Source: CAZOWW01 sp964583765
GTDB taxonomy: Bacteria; Actinomycetota; Actinomycetes; Actinomycetales; Kineosporiaceae
Length of the DNA stretch: 64,000 nt
Assembly: GCA_964583765.1 (NCBI GenBank)
Contig: CAZOWW010000014.1
Location: forward strand, 1-64,000
Direction: 5' to 3'
Part shown: positions 34,017 to 41,836 of the stretch, one piece after another
Layout of the letters: every line of letters begins with the position of its first letter
Numbering within the stretch: position 1 is the first letter of the stretch
Notes under the pieces: generated by a model
Database searches by the model: none
What the model saw: only the letters and a program-made list of their open reading frames with translations
What the model was told of the DNA's origin: nothing
Made by a program: the position numbers and the translations under genes

Positions 34017-34045
34017 TTGACTCTTCGTTTCTTACAGAAGACCCT
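34017..34045 (+). promoter_or_regulatory. Candidate promoter for the DUF4193 gene
   Basis: TTGACT (34017-34022) and GACCCT (34040-34045) are separated by 17 bases, in a locally AT-richer patch. A leader of roughly 240 bases would separate it from the DUF4193 ATG. The rest of 33893-34291 holds a 6-bp hairpin (33945-33962) and a doubtful small frame at 34076. Confidence 0.5.
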
Positions 34046-34075
34046 CTGTGACGAAGCACAGGTCACCGAGGAAAC

Positions 34076-34285
34076 ATGACGTGCTGCCCCGTGGTCAGGA
34101 CCCAAACCCGTGTGGTGCAGAATCGCCTCTCCGTGGGGGCACAAAAACGCTGCGGGGCGCGTTACCGCGACACCAGGCCGTGCAAGGTCCGGTTCGGACG
34201 ACGTGGTCTTCCGGGCACGCTCCACGACCTGCCCACGGATACCGATGGGACGACCGACGACCACTTCGACACCTCCGGAGCGTGA
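34076..34285 (+). other. Doubtful 69-codon frame filling the DUF4193 leader
   Basis: ATG 34076 has GAGG four bases upstream and the frame ends six bases before the DUF4193 start. The peptide (MTCCPVVRTQTRVVQNRL...) is Arg/Cys-rich. G/C at third positions is near 78 percent, clearly lower than in surrounding genes, which argues against a conserved protein. It could be a leader peptide or chance. Confidence 0.25.
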
Positions 34286-34291
34286 CTCCCT

Positions 34292-34591
34292 ATGGCGACT
34301 GATTACGACGCACCGCGCAAGACCGACGATGACCTGGGCGAGGACTCCATCGAGGAGCTCAAGGCCCGAAGGGTCGACAAGGTCTCGGCTGTCGTCGACG
34401 AGGACGAGACCGAGGCGGCAGAAGGGTTCGAGCTGCCCGGCGCCGACCTGTCCAACGAGGAGCTCTCGGTGCGGGTGCTGCCGCGCCAGGCCGACGAGTT
34501 CACCTGCACCAGCTGTTTCCTGGTGCATCACCGCAGCCAGCTGGCACGCGAGGACGGCAGCCGGCTGATCTGCAAGGAATGCGCCGCTTGA
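34292..34591 (+). CDS. DUF4193 zinc-ribbon-like protein
   Basis: 99 residues. An acidic N-terminus with SIEELKARRVDKVSAVVDED is followed by LPGADLSNEELSVRVLP and a C-terminal four-cysteine ribbon (FTCTSCFLVHH ... LICKECAA). This is the highly conserved actinobacterial DUF4193 family (Rv2699c-like); its function is not known to me. It probably binds zinc. The GGAG 11 bases upstream is a weak ribosome site. Confidence 0.93.
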   Translation: MATDYDAPRKTDDDLGEDSIEELKARRVDKVSAVVDEDETEAAEGFELPGADLSNEELSVRVLPRQADEFTCTSCFLVHHRSQLAREDGSRLICKECAA

Positions 34592-34635
34592 TGCCGATCA
34601 GCGCGGGCCCGTGCCTGCGGTCGTCGCAGAGGGCC

Positions 34636-34651
34636 GATCCCGGCCGGGATC
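34636..34651. terminator. Palindrome between convergent DUF4193 and DUF3093 genes
   Basis: GATCCCGG and CCGGGATC abut as a 16-base perfect palindrome that overlaps the DUF3093 stop codon (34650-34652). It can form a 6-bp stem with a GGCC loop, usable in both directions. Confidence 0.4.
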
Positions 34652-35303
34652 AGTCCGCTGTGTCGCGGGCCCGCTCGGCATGCTCCTCGGCGGCGGGGGA
34701 GCACGCCGTACCGGACGCTGCGGGGGAACCCGCCACCCCGGACGGCTCCGGCGGAGCCGTCGCCCCGGGCGGCTCGGGGGAGCTGTCCACGGCCCGGAGC
34801 GCCCGCGCGAGGTCGCGCGGCCTCCTCGTGGCCACCACCCAGTAGGGCGTCGGGTCGTCGCGATCCCGCACCTGCACCCGCACCCCCGTGTGCACCCAGC
34901 CTCTCAGACACAGGTAGGCCTGGCCGTCGAGATCCGTACCGCAGGCCCGCCGCATGGCCTCCGGCGACAGCTCCTCCACCCCGCCCAGGCAGGCCAGGGG
35001 GATCCGGGCCCGTCCGGCGTGGAACCAGCCCTCCGCCACCGACACCGTCGGTGTGGCGCGCAGCAGGAGCCCGCCGAACAGCACGCTCAGCCCTCCGGCC
35101 AGGACCCCGGTGGCAGCCGGGCCCAGGAGGGGAAGGAAGACCAGGGCCAGCGACCCGCAGAAGCCGGCCAGCAGCAGCCAGCCACCCGGCCCCGGGACCA
35201 GCCGCTCATGATGGAGCGCGCGTGGACCGGGCTCACCTGCACCCGGTTCGCGTGCCCAGGGTTCGCTCGCGGCGGATTCGCTCGGGCCGGGGACCGTGAC
35301 CAT
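34650..35303 (-). CDS. DUF3093 membrane protein
   Basis: 217 residues. A charged N-terminus with [18 protein letters not shown] leads into two hydrophobic helices (about 45-90), then a soluble domain ([55 protein letters not shown]) and a disordered tail. It matches the DUF3093 family (Rv2698-like), unknown role. ATG 35303 is favoured over GTG 35309 because CACCCT lies six bases before it. It is divergent from dut. Confidence 0.9.
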   Translation of the reverse strand: MVTVPGPSESAASEPWAREPGAGEPGPRALHHERLVPGPGGWLLLAGFCGSLALVFLPLLGPAATGVLAGGLSVLFGGLLLRATPTVSVAEGWFHAGRARIPLACLGGVEELSPEAMRRACGTDLDGQAYLCLRGWVHTGVRVQVRDRDDPTPYWVVATRRPRDLARALRAVDSSPEPPGATAPPEPSGVAGSPAASGTACSPAAEEHAERARDTAD

Positions 35304-35309
35304 GAGCAC

Positions 35310-35315
35310 AGGGTG
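35310..35315 (-). promoter_or_regulatory. -10 element (CACCCT), leaderless arrangement
   Basis: CACCCT on the minus strand, six bases before ATG 35303; decides the DUF3093 start. Confidence 0.5.
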
Positions 35316-35368
35316 TCAGCTCCGCGCGCCGACCGCCGCCGCTCGCGTGGGCGCGGACCAGGGCCGGA

Positions 35369-35374
35369 TACGCT
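35369..35374 (+). promoter_or_regulatory. -10 element (TACGCT) for dut
   Basis: TACGCT would start transcription near 35381, giving a short 14-base leader that contains GAGGAGAG before the dut ATG at 35395. Confidence 0.6.
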
Positions 35375-35394
35375 GCTCCCGTGAGGAGAGCCCG

Positions 35395-35946
35395 ATGATG
35401 GGTACGCCCGGATCCGCACCGCGGGGGGAGACGGTCGAGGTCCTTCTGTGCCGGTTGGACCCGACCGCGGCGGTCCCGGCCCAGGCGCACCCCGGAGACG
35501 CCGGCGTGGACCTGTCCACCACGGTGGACGTCTCCCTGGCCCCGGGCGAGCGCGCCACCGTCCCCACCGGGATCGCGCTCGCGTTGCCCCACGGTTATGC
35601 GGGTTTCGTCCATCCGCGCTCGGGTCTGGCGGCAAGACACGGCGTGACCGTGGTCAACGCTCCGGGCACGGTGGACGCCGGCTACCGCGGCGAGATCCGG
35701 GTGACCCTGCTCAACACCGATCCTCGCGAGTCCGTCGTCCTGCACAGGGGGGACCGGATCGCCCAGCTCGTCGTCCAACGGGTGGAGACGCCCCGGTTCG
35801 TGGAGGTCGAGCGGTTGCCCGGCTCGGCGCGCGGGCACGGCGGGTTCGGGTCCACGGGGGGCTTCGGGAGCGGCCCCGCATCGTCCACGTCCAGTGCACC
35901 GACCCGCGACCACGGGGACCTCCCCGCGGAGAGGAAGATCCTGTGA
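35395..35946 (+). CDS. dut: dUTP diphosphatase
   Basis: 183-residue trimeric-type dUTPase, hydrolysing dUTP to dUMP and PPi. All five motifs are visible: [13 protein letters not shown] motif 1 ([11 protein letters not shown]), [39 protein letters not shown] and the C-terminal arginine arm [14 protein letters not shown] disordered tail of about 30 residues follows motif 5. GAGGAG precedes the start; a second ATG is the next codon. Its stop overlaps the GTG of the DUF3710 gene. Confidence 0.96.
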   Translation: MMGTPGSAPRGETVEVLLCRLDPTAAVPAQAHPGDAGVDLSTTVDVSLAPGERATVPTGIALALPHGYAGFVHPRSGLAARHGVTVVNAPGTVDAGYRGEIRVTLLNTDPRESVVLHRGDRIAQLVVQRVETPRFVEVERLPGSARGHGGFGSTGGFGSGPASSTSSAPTRDHGDLPAERKIL

Positions 35947-36677
35947 GCCTGTTCCGTCGCAAGAACACCACCGTCGAGGAGTCCGCCGAAGCGGTGTCGG
36001 AGGAACCCACCCGGAGCAGCGACCCGGAGCCCGAGACCTCCGAGCCGCAGGAGAGGACCGGCGGCCCCTGGGACGTCACCGAGGCTCCCGAGGCCGAGGG
36101 CGCGTACGTGGACCTGGGAGCCCTGCGACTGCGCGGCAGGGACGGCATGGAGCTGCGGCTGGAGGTGGAGGAGGCGACGGGGCGCGTCACCGCGGCCACC
36201 GTGGCGCTCAAGGGGTCGGCCGTCCAGCTCCAGGCGTTCGCGGCTCCCCGCCGCGCCGGCATCTGGGACGAGATCCGTGCCGAGATCGCCACGAGCGTCA
36301 CCCGGCAGGGCGGCACCGTGGACGAGGTTCCCGGCCCGTTCGGGCGCGAACTGCTGGCGCGCCTGCCCGTGCGCACCCCGGACGGGCGCACCGCTCACCA
36401 GCCGACGCGGTTCACCGGGGTGGACGGCCCGCGGTGGTTCCTGCGTGCGGTCTTCCACGGTGCCGCCGCCTACCAGCCCGAGGCTGCCGCTGATCTCGAG
36501 GAGATCGTGCGCGACGTGGTGATCGTGCGGGGCTCCGAGGCGATGGCTCCGCGCGAGCTGTTGGCGCTGCGCCTGCCCGATGCCGGGCCGACCGACCCGG
36601 ACCCGGAGGCCGAGGACGACGGCCGTGACCCGTTGCGGCCCTTCGAGCGGGGTCCCGAGATCACCGAGATCCGATGA
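35943..36677 (+). CDS. DUF3710 family protein
   Basis: 244 residues, GTG within a GTGA overlap of the dut stop. It starts VSLFRRKN, has an acidic disordered segment (10-50) and the DUF3710 core: [66 protein letters not shown]. Function is unknown; it is constantly linked to dut in actinobacteria (Rv2696c-like). Confidence 0.9.
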   Translation: MSLFRRKNTTVEESAEAVSEEPTRSSDPEPETSEPQERTGGPWDVTEAPEAEGAYVDLGALRLRGRDGMELRLEVEEATGRVTAATVALKGSAVQLQAFAAPRRAGIWDEIRAEIATSVTRQGGTVDEVPGPFGRELLARLPVRTPDGRTAHQPTRFTGVDGPRWFLRAVFHGAAAYQPEAAADLEEIVRDVVIVRGSEAMAPRELLALRLPDAGPTDPDPEAEDDGRDPLRPFERGPEITEIR

Positions 36678-36685
36678 GCGGCGGA

Positions 36686-36691
36686 TACCCT
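36686..36691 (+). promoter_or_regulatory. -10 element (TACCCT), leaderless arrangement
   Basis: TACCCT starts nine bases after the DUF3710 stop codon and lies six bases before ATG 36698. Confidence 0.6.
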
Positions 36692-36697
36692 GGCGCC

Positions 36698-37090
36698 ATG
36701 GGTGAGGAGCAGCGCGCGGACCGAGGGGGACTGCGGGCGAAGCTGGCCGGGCTGATCCTGCCCCAGCACGAGTTGCACGCCGAGGAGGAACGCGTGGAGG
36801 CGGTCCGGCTCGGTGGCACCCCGATCGGCTCGCTGGTGCCCCGGCACGCGGCGACGGTCTGCGGGACCCTGCGATCGGTGACCCTGCGACCCCGCGCCGG
36901 GGTGCCGGCCCTGGAGGCCGAGCTCTTCGACGGCACCGGGAGCCTGGCCCTGGTGTGGCTCGGCCGCCGTCAGATCGCGGGCATCGACCCGGGCCGGCGG
37001 ATGCGGGCCAGCGGCATGGTCAGTGAGGTGGACGGCCGCACGGTCGTCTTCAACCCCCGCTACGACCTGGTGCCGAGGCTCGGTGACTGA
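36698..37090 (+). CDS. OB-fold nucleic-acid-binding domain protein
   Basis: 130 residues. The central sequence GSLVPRHAATVCGTLRSVTL ... AELFDGTGSLALVWLGRR ... GIDPGRRMRASGMVSEVDG is the RecG-wedge-like OB fold seen in Rv2694c-type proteins. It probably binds single-stranded nucleic acid; no enzymatic motif is visible. It has its own -10 and overlaps the DUF3159 start by eight bases. Confidence 0.88.
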   Translation: MGEEQRADRGGLRAKLAGLILPQHELHAEEERVEAVRLGGTPIGSLVPRHAATVCGTLRSVTLRPRAGVPALEAELFDGTGSLALVWLGRRQIAGIDPGRRMRASGMVSEVDGRTVVFNPRYDLVPRLGD

Positions 37091-37973
37091 GCACGGGGGG
37101 AGCGAGTCGGTGGCGGGTCGCGACGAGTCGGACCAGGAACAGGTCCTGACCTCGGTCAGCGAAGGTGTCCGGCAGATGCTCGCGCAGACCCTGGTGACCC
37201 GCGAGGACGGCGACATCGACCTCATGGCGTCCATGGGCGGGGTGCGGGGACTCCTGGAGTCCGTGGTGCCGATCACGGTGTTCTCGCTCGTCTGGGGATT
37301 CACCTCGGACCTGTGGGTCTCGGTGATCGCGGCCGTGACGCCCTCGGTGGTCCTGGCGATCTGGCGGCTCGTCGCCCGGCAGACCCTGATGCAAGCCGTC
37401 GGGGGCCTCTTCGGCATCGCTCTGGGGGCCGTGGTCGCGGTCTGGACCGGCCACTCACAGAACTTCTTCCTGCCGAGCATCCTGAAGAACCTCGGCTACG
37501 GGACGGTCTACGCGGTCTCCGCGCTGGTGGGCTGGCCGGTCCTGGGCCTGGTCCTGGGCCTGCTCCTGGGCGAGGGCACGTCCTGGCGGGCGGTCCGGGA
37601 GCGGCGGCGGGTCTACCAGCAGGTGACCTGGCTCTGGGCGGCCATGTTCGGCCTGCGGCTGGCCATCCAGGTGCCGTTGTGGGCGATGAGCCGGACGGCG
37701 GTCCTCGGCGCGGTGAACGTCGTGCTCGGGCTGCCGCTCTTCGGGGTGACGATCTGGCTCTCCTGGGTGCTCCTGCGCGGCGTGCCCATCGTGAAGGCGC
37801 TGCGGGAGGCGGCCGGGATCGATCCCGCCGGCACGGAGGCGCCCGACGACGAGCGCACGGAGACGGATGCTGCCCAGGCCGCCGGGGACGGAACTGCCGC
37901 TGGGGCCACCGGGGGCGGAGCCGGAACCGAGCACGCGACCGCCGGATCGACCCCGACCGCCACGGGAACCTGA
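37083..37973 (+). CDS. DUF3159 integral membrane protein
   Basis: 296 residues from GTG 37083. About six transmembrane helices between residues 55 and 245 (for example SVVPITVFSLVWGFTSDLW, TLMQAVGGLFGIALGAVVAV, VLGLVLGLLLGEGTSWRAV), flanked by acidic soluble ends; the C-terminal tail is Gly/Ala/Thr-rich. This is DUF3159 (Rv2693c-like). A transport role is plausible given the neighbouring potassium genes, but nothing proves it. Confidence 0.88.
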   Translation: MTEHGGSESVAGRDESDQEQVLTSVSEGVRQMLAQTLVTREDGDIDLMASMGGVRGLLESVVPITVFSLVWGFTSDLWVSVIAAVTPSVVLAIWRLVARQTLMQAVGGLFGIALGAVVAVWTGHSQNFFLPSILKNLGYGTVYAVSALVGWPVLGLVLGLLLGEGTSWRAVRERRRVYQQVTWLWAAMFGLRLAIQVPLWAMSRTAVLGAVNVVLGLPLFGVTIWLSWVLLRGVPIVKALREAAGIDPAGTEAPDDERTETDAAQAAGDGTAAGATGGGAGTEHATAGSTPTATGT

Positions 37974-37998
37974 GCCCCCCCGTCTCCGGCGGGTCAGG

Positions 37999-38706
37999 TC
38001 ACTCGGTCCCGGCCTCCGCGGTGGCCGGGACCGCCTGCTTGCCGTGTCGGGTCGGACTCAACAGGCGCTGCAGGTCGTCCTCGTGCTCGGGGATGGTGAT
38101 GAACATGAGTTCGTCATTGGCCTCGAGCGTGTCGTCCCGGCTCGGGGAGATCAGACGGTCCGAGCGGATGATCCCGACCAGCACGGTGTCCTGGGGCAGG
38201 GCCACCTCGGCGACCCGCGTGCCGGCGAGGGGGGAGTCACTGGGCAGGGTCATCTCGACCATCGTGGCCCGGCCCTGCTGGAAGGTGAAGATCCGGACCA
38301 GGTCGCCGACCGAGACGGCTTCCTCGACCAGGGCGGTCATGACGCGCGGGGTGGACACCGCGACATCCACACCCCACGCCTCGTCGTACATCCACTCGTT
38401 CTTCGGGTTGTTCACCCGCGCGACCGTGCGGGGCACCCCGTACTCGGTCTTCGCGAGCAGGGACACGACCAGGTTGACCTTGTCGTCGCCGCTCGCCGCC
38501 ACCACGACGTCGCAGTCGGCCAGGCCGGCCTCGGCCAGGGCGAGGGTCTCGCAGGCGTCGGCGAGCAACCACTCGGCGTCCGGCAGGCTGGCCACCCGGA
38601 TGGCGCTCGGGTCACGGTCGATCAGGAGCACGCGGTGCCCGTTCGTGAGCAGTTCCTGGGCGATGGAGCGACCGACGCTGCCGGCTCCGACGATGACGAT
38701 ACGCAT
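37999..38706 (-). CDS. TrkA/KTN potassium-channel regulatory protein (CeoC-like)
   Basis: 235 residues: an RCK_N NAD-binding domain (VIVGAGSVGRSIAQELL, residues 4-20, with Asp at the end of strand 2 in LLIDRDPS) and an RCK_C/TrkA_C domain from about 145. Such cytosolic gating subunits sense NAD(H), ATP or c-di-AMP and control K+ transporters. Its ATG shares one base with the stop codon of the upstream KTN gene (TGATG), so the pair is coupled. By position it equals M. tuberculosis CeoC. Confidence 0.93.
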   Translation of the reverse strand: MRIVIVGAGSVGRSIAQELLTNGHRVLLIDRDPSAIRVASLPDAEWLLADACETLALAEAGLADCDVVVAASGDDKVNLVVSLLAKTEYGVPRTVARVNNPKNEWMYDEAWGVDVAVSTPRVMTALVEEAVSVGDLVRIFTFQQGRATMVEMTLPSDSPLAGTRVAEVALPQDTVLVGIIRSDRLISPSRDDTLEANDELMFITIPEHEDDLQRLLSPTRHGKQAVPATAEAGTE

Positions 38707-39377
38707 CAGTGGCCGTCCTTCTGCTGGGGCGCGGTGGCCAGGCAACCCTCGACCCGGGGGACATCCACCTCGCGGAGCATCAGGTGCACCAGGTCGCCCT
38801 CCTGGTAGACGGTGTCGCCGGTGGGGATGATTCCGTCGCCGAGCCGGGTCAGGTAGGCCACCCGGGCTCCCGTGGCGGCCTCGATGGTGCGCATGCGATG
38901 CCCCACCCAGCCACGGTGAACCTGCACCTCGGCGAGGACGAGGCCACCCGAGGCGTCCCGGAACTCGGGTGCCGCTCCGGCCGGCAGGAGCCGCCGGACC
39001 ATCTGGTCCGCCGTCCACTTGACGATGGCCACGGTGGGCACACCCAGACGCTGGTAGACCTCGGCCCGGCCCGGGTCGTAGATCCGGGCGACCACGTGAC
39101 TCACGCCGAACGTCTCCCGGGCCACCCGGGCGGCCAGGATGTTCGAGTTGTCGCCGTTGCTCACCGCGGCGAAGGCGTAGGCGTCCTGGATCCCGGCCTC
39201 GGTGAGCGTGTCCCGGTCGAAGCCGAGCCCGGTCACCCGGCGTCCCTCGAAGTTCGCGCCGAGGCGGCTGAACGAGGTCGGGTTCTGGTCCACCACGGAC
39301 ACGGTGTGCCCCCGGGCCTCGATCATCTGGGCCACGGTCGCCCCGGTCCGCCCGCACCCCATGATCACGAAATGCAT
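38706..39377 (-). CDS. TrkA/KTN potassium-channel regulatory protein (CeoB-like)
   Basis: 223 residues with RCK_N (HFVIMGCGRTGATVAQM, then VSVVDQNP) and TrkA_C domains (LAEVQVHRGWVGHRM, YQEGDLVHLML). The first glycine-rich loop has Cys and Arg (GCGRTG). ATG 39377 has GGAGG ten bases upstream. It is divergent from the APC transporter across a 254-bp gap, as ceoB is from Rv2690c. A heteromeric pair with the downstream KTN protein is likely. Confidence 0.93.
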   Translation of the reverse strand: MHFVIMGCGRTGATVAQMIEARGHTVSVVDQNPTSFSRLGANFEGRRVTGLGFDRDTLTEAGIQDAYAFAAVSNGDNSNILAARVARETFGVSHVVARIYDPGRAEVYQRLGVPTVAIVKWTADQMVRRLLPAGAAPEFRDASGGLVLAEVQVHRGWVGHRMRTIEAATGARVAYLTRLGDGIIPTGDTVYQEGDLVHLMLREVDVPRVEGCLATAPQQKDGH

Positions 39378-39617
39378 GTCCCGGCTGCCTCCACTGTTCC
39401 CCGGATTCGCGATGCTCCGGCGGGTGGGGTCCGCTGAGTTCACCCCACTCTGGCGTGACGGTACACGGGCGCTCGCCCGCGGTACCGCCCCGGTGGACAG
39501 TACCCCGCATCGGATCTCCATCCCGGCGAGTCGCGTGGGGCACGCCGGTGCGTTCGGGGGGACAGGGACGTGACCCTCGTCGCGCGGGGCAGCGCGGCTG
39601 TCCGGTGGGTGCCGACC

Positions 39618-39623
39618 TAGGAT
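39618..39623 (+). promoter_or_regulatory. -10 element (TAGGAT) for the APC transporter
   Basis: TAGGAT lies eight bases before GTG 39632, giving a leaderless or nearly leaderless message. The rest of the 254-bp divergent gap shows nothing else that I can name. Confidence 0.5.
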
Positions 39624-39631
39624 GGGTGTTC

Positions 39632-41836
39632 GTGCTGCCCTTTGGTGACGCCGTCAAGCGGGTGCTGCTCGGGCAGCCTTTCCGCAGTGAACGGTTGTCC
39701 GAGACGCTCCTGCCCAAACGGATCGCGCTGCCGGTCTTCGCCTCCGACGCTCTCTCCTCGGTGGCGTACGCCCCGGACGAGATCTTCCTCACGTTGGCCC
39801 TCGCGGGGGTGGGCGCGCTCACGATGTCCCCCTGGGTCGCCCTGGCCGTCGTCTTCGTGATGCTCATCGTGGTCGCCTCCTACCGCCAGAACGTGCACGC
39901 CTACCCCTCGGGCGGCGGGGACTACGAGGTGGCCACGACCAACCTGGGTGCTCGTGCGGGGTTGACCGTGGCCAGCGCGCTCCTGTGCGACTACGTGCTC
40001 ACGGTCGCGGTGTCCGTGTCCTCGGGGGCGCACTACGTGAGCGCCGCGGTGCCTTCGCTGCGTGGCCACGAGGCGGTGTTCTCCGTCTGCCTCGTGGTGC
40101 TGCTGATGACCATGAACCTGCGCGGGGTGCGCGAGTCGGGCACCGCGTTCGCGATCCCCACCTACGCCTTCATGGTCGGGATCATCGGCATGTGCCTGTA
40201 CGGACTCAGCCGGTACCTGTTCGGCGCCCTCCCCCAGGCGGCCAGTGCCCAGTTCGGACTGCGTCCCGAGGCCGGGTTCGAGCACGGGCTGGTCGGCATC
40301 GGTGGCGCATTCCTGCTCCTGCGCGCGTTCTCCTCCGGCTGCACCGCCCTGACCGGGGTCGAGGCGATCAGCAACGGCGTCCCGGCCTTCCGGAAGCCGA
40401 AGAGCCGCAACGCGGCGACCACGCTGGCGCTGCTCGGCGGGATCGCCATCACCATGTTGGTGGGCGTCATCGCCCTGGCCAACCTGATGCACGTGCGCTT
40501 CGCCGAGTTCCCGGCCGACCAGCTGACCCTGCACGGCGCGCCCGTCGGCAGCAGCTACGTGCAGGACCCGGTCATCGCGCAGATCGCGCACGCGCTCTTC
40601 TCCGGCTTCAGCCCGGGCTTCTACTTCATCGCCGCGACGTCGGGGATCATCCTCGTCCTGGCCGCGAACACCGCCTTCAACGGCTTCCCGGTGCTGGCCT
40701 CGATCCTCGCGCGGGACGACCTCATGCCGCGGCAGCTGTACACCCGCGGGGACCGCCTGGCGTTCAGCAACGGGATCCTCTTCCTGGCCGGGGCCGCGGC
40801 CATGCTGATCCTCGCCTTCGACGCGGACGTGACCCGCCTGATCCAGCTGTACATCGTCGGCGTGTTCATCTCGTTCACGACGAGTCAGACCGGCATGGTG
40901 CGGCACTGGACGCGGTTGCTGCGGACGGAGACGAACGCCGCGAACCGCCGCCGGATGCAGCGCTCGCGCATCATCAACACGATCGGCCTGACCATCACCG
41001 GCATCGTGCTCGCCATCGTGCTGATCACCAAGTTCGAGCACGGGGCCTGGCTCGCGCTGCTCGCGATGGCCATCCTCTTCGGGCTCATGGTCGCCATCCG
41101 TCGGCACTACACCACGGTGCAGGCCGAACTGGAGGTCAACGAGGGCGCCGCGGTGCGCGTGCTCCCGCCACGGGTGCACGCGGTGGTGCTCGTCTCGAAG
41201 ATCCACAAACCGACGTTGCGGGCCCTCGCCTACGCGCGCGCCTCCCGGCCGTCGTTCCTCGAGGCCCTCACGATCATGGTCGATCCGCAGGAGACCCGGG
41301 CGCTGCAGGAGGAGTGGGACCGTTACGACCTGCCCGTGCCGCTGCGGACCGTGGAGTCCCCCTACCGGGAGATCGTCCGTCCCGTGGTGCAGCACGTCCG
41401 GGAGATCCGCAAGGAGAGCCCGCGGGACCTGGTCGTGGTCTACGTCCCCGAGTACGTCGTGGGCCACTGGTGGGAGCACATCCTGCACAACCAGAGCGCC
41501 CTGCGGCTGAAGAGCCGGCTGCACTTCACTCCCGGGGTGATGGTGGCGAGCGTGCCGTGGCAGCTCAAGTCCTCCGAGGGCCTGGAGGACCGGTCCGAGT
41601 GGGGGGTGGCACCGGGGCAGATCCGTCGCGGGCACGCGGACGGGATGGTCGAGGACGACGTCGCCCAGGATCCGGGAGCGGCCCGCCGTGCTCCGGGCGG
41701 GTCGGACGCGTCCTCGGCGAGCGGGGGGAGCCCCGCACCGGCGGACGGATCCGGTCCGGCGGCCGGGAATGGGGCCACGGCGTCCGACTCCCCGTCCCCG
41801 ACCGGTGGCAGCGGCCGCGGACGTCCGGCCCCGTGA
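39632..41836 (+). CDS. APC-superfamily transporter, KimA-like potassium importer candidate
   Basis: 734 residues. Conserved start LLPKRIALPVFASDALSSVAYAPDE, then about 12 transmembrane helices (residues 45-490) including the substrate-site SSGCTALTGVEAISNGVP region, and a cytosolic C-terminal domain (about 500-650) ending in a disordered Gly/Ser/Pro tail. APC proteins with this start include the K+/H+ symporter KimA. Divergent KTN genes support K+ transport, but this is inference. The transporter stop overlaps the GTG of the next gene. Confidence 0.88.
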   Translation: MLPFGDAVKRVLLGQPFRSERLSETLLPKRIALPVFASDALSSVAYAPDEIFLTLALAGVGALTMSPWVALAVVFVMLIVVASYRQNVHAYPSGGGDYEVATTNLGARAGLTVASALLCDYVLTVAVSVSSGAHYVSAAVPSLRGHEAVFSVCLVVLLMTMNLRGVRESGTAFAIPTYAFMVGIIGMCLYGLSRYLFGALPQAASAQFGLRPEAGFEHGLVGIGGAFLLLRAFSSGCTALTGVEAISNGVPAFRKPKSRNAATTLALLGGIAITMLVGVIALANLMHVRFAEFPADQLTLHGAPVGSSYVQDPVIAQIAHALFSGFSPGFYFIAATSGIILVLAANTAFNGFPVLASILARDDLMPRQLYTRGDRLAFSNGILFLAGAAAMLILAFDADVTRLIQLYIVGVFISFTTSQTGMVRHWTRLLRTETNAANRRRMQRSRIINTIGLTITGIVLAIVLITKFEHGAWLALLAMAILFGLMVAIRRHYTTVQAELEVNEGAAVRVLPPRVHAVVLVSKIHKPTLRALAYARASRPSFLEALTIMVDPQETRALQEEWDRYDLPVPLRTVESPYREIVRPVVQHVREIRKESPRDLVVVYVPEYVVGHWWEHILHNQSALRLKSRLHFTPGVMVASVPWQLKSSEGLEDRSEWGVAPGQIRRGHADGMVEDDVAQDPGAARRAPGGSDASSASGGSPAPADGSGPAAGNGATASDSPSPTGGSGRGRPAP

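Noticed and set aside
39378..39631. c-di-AMP (ydaO) riboswitch in the potassium module gap
   Set aside because: The APC gene seems leaderless or nearly so, and no conserved ydaO elements were seen.
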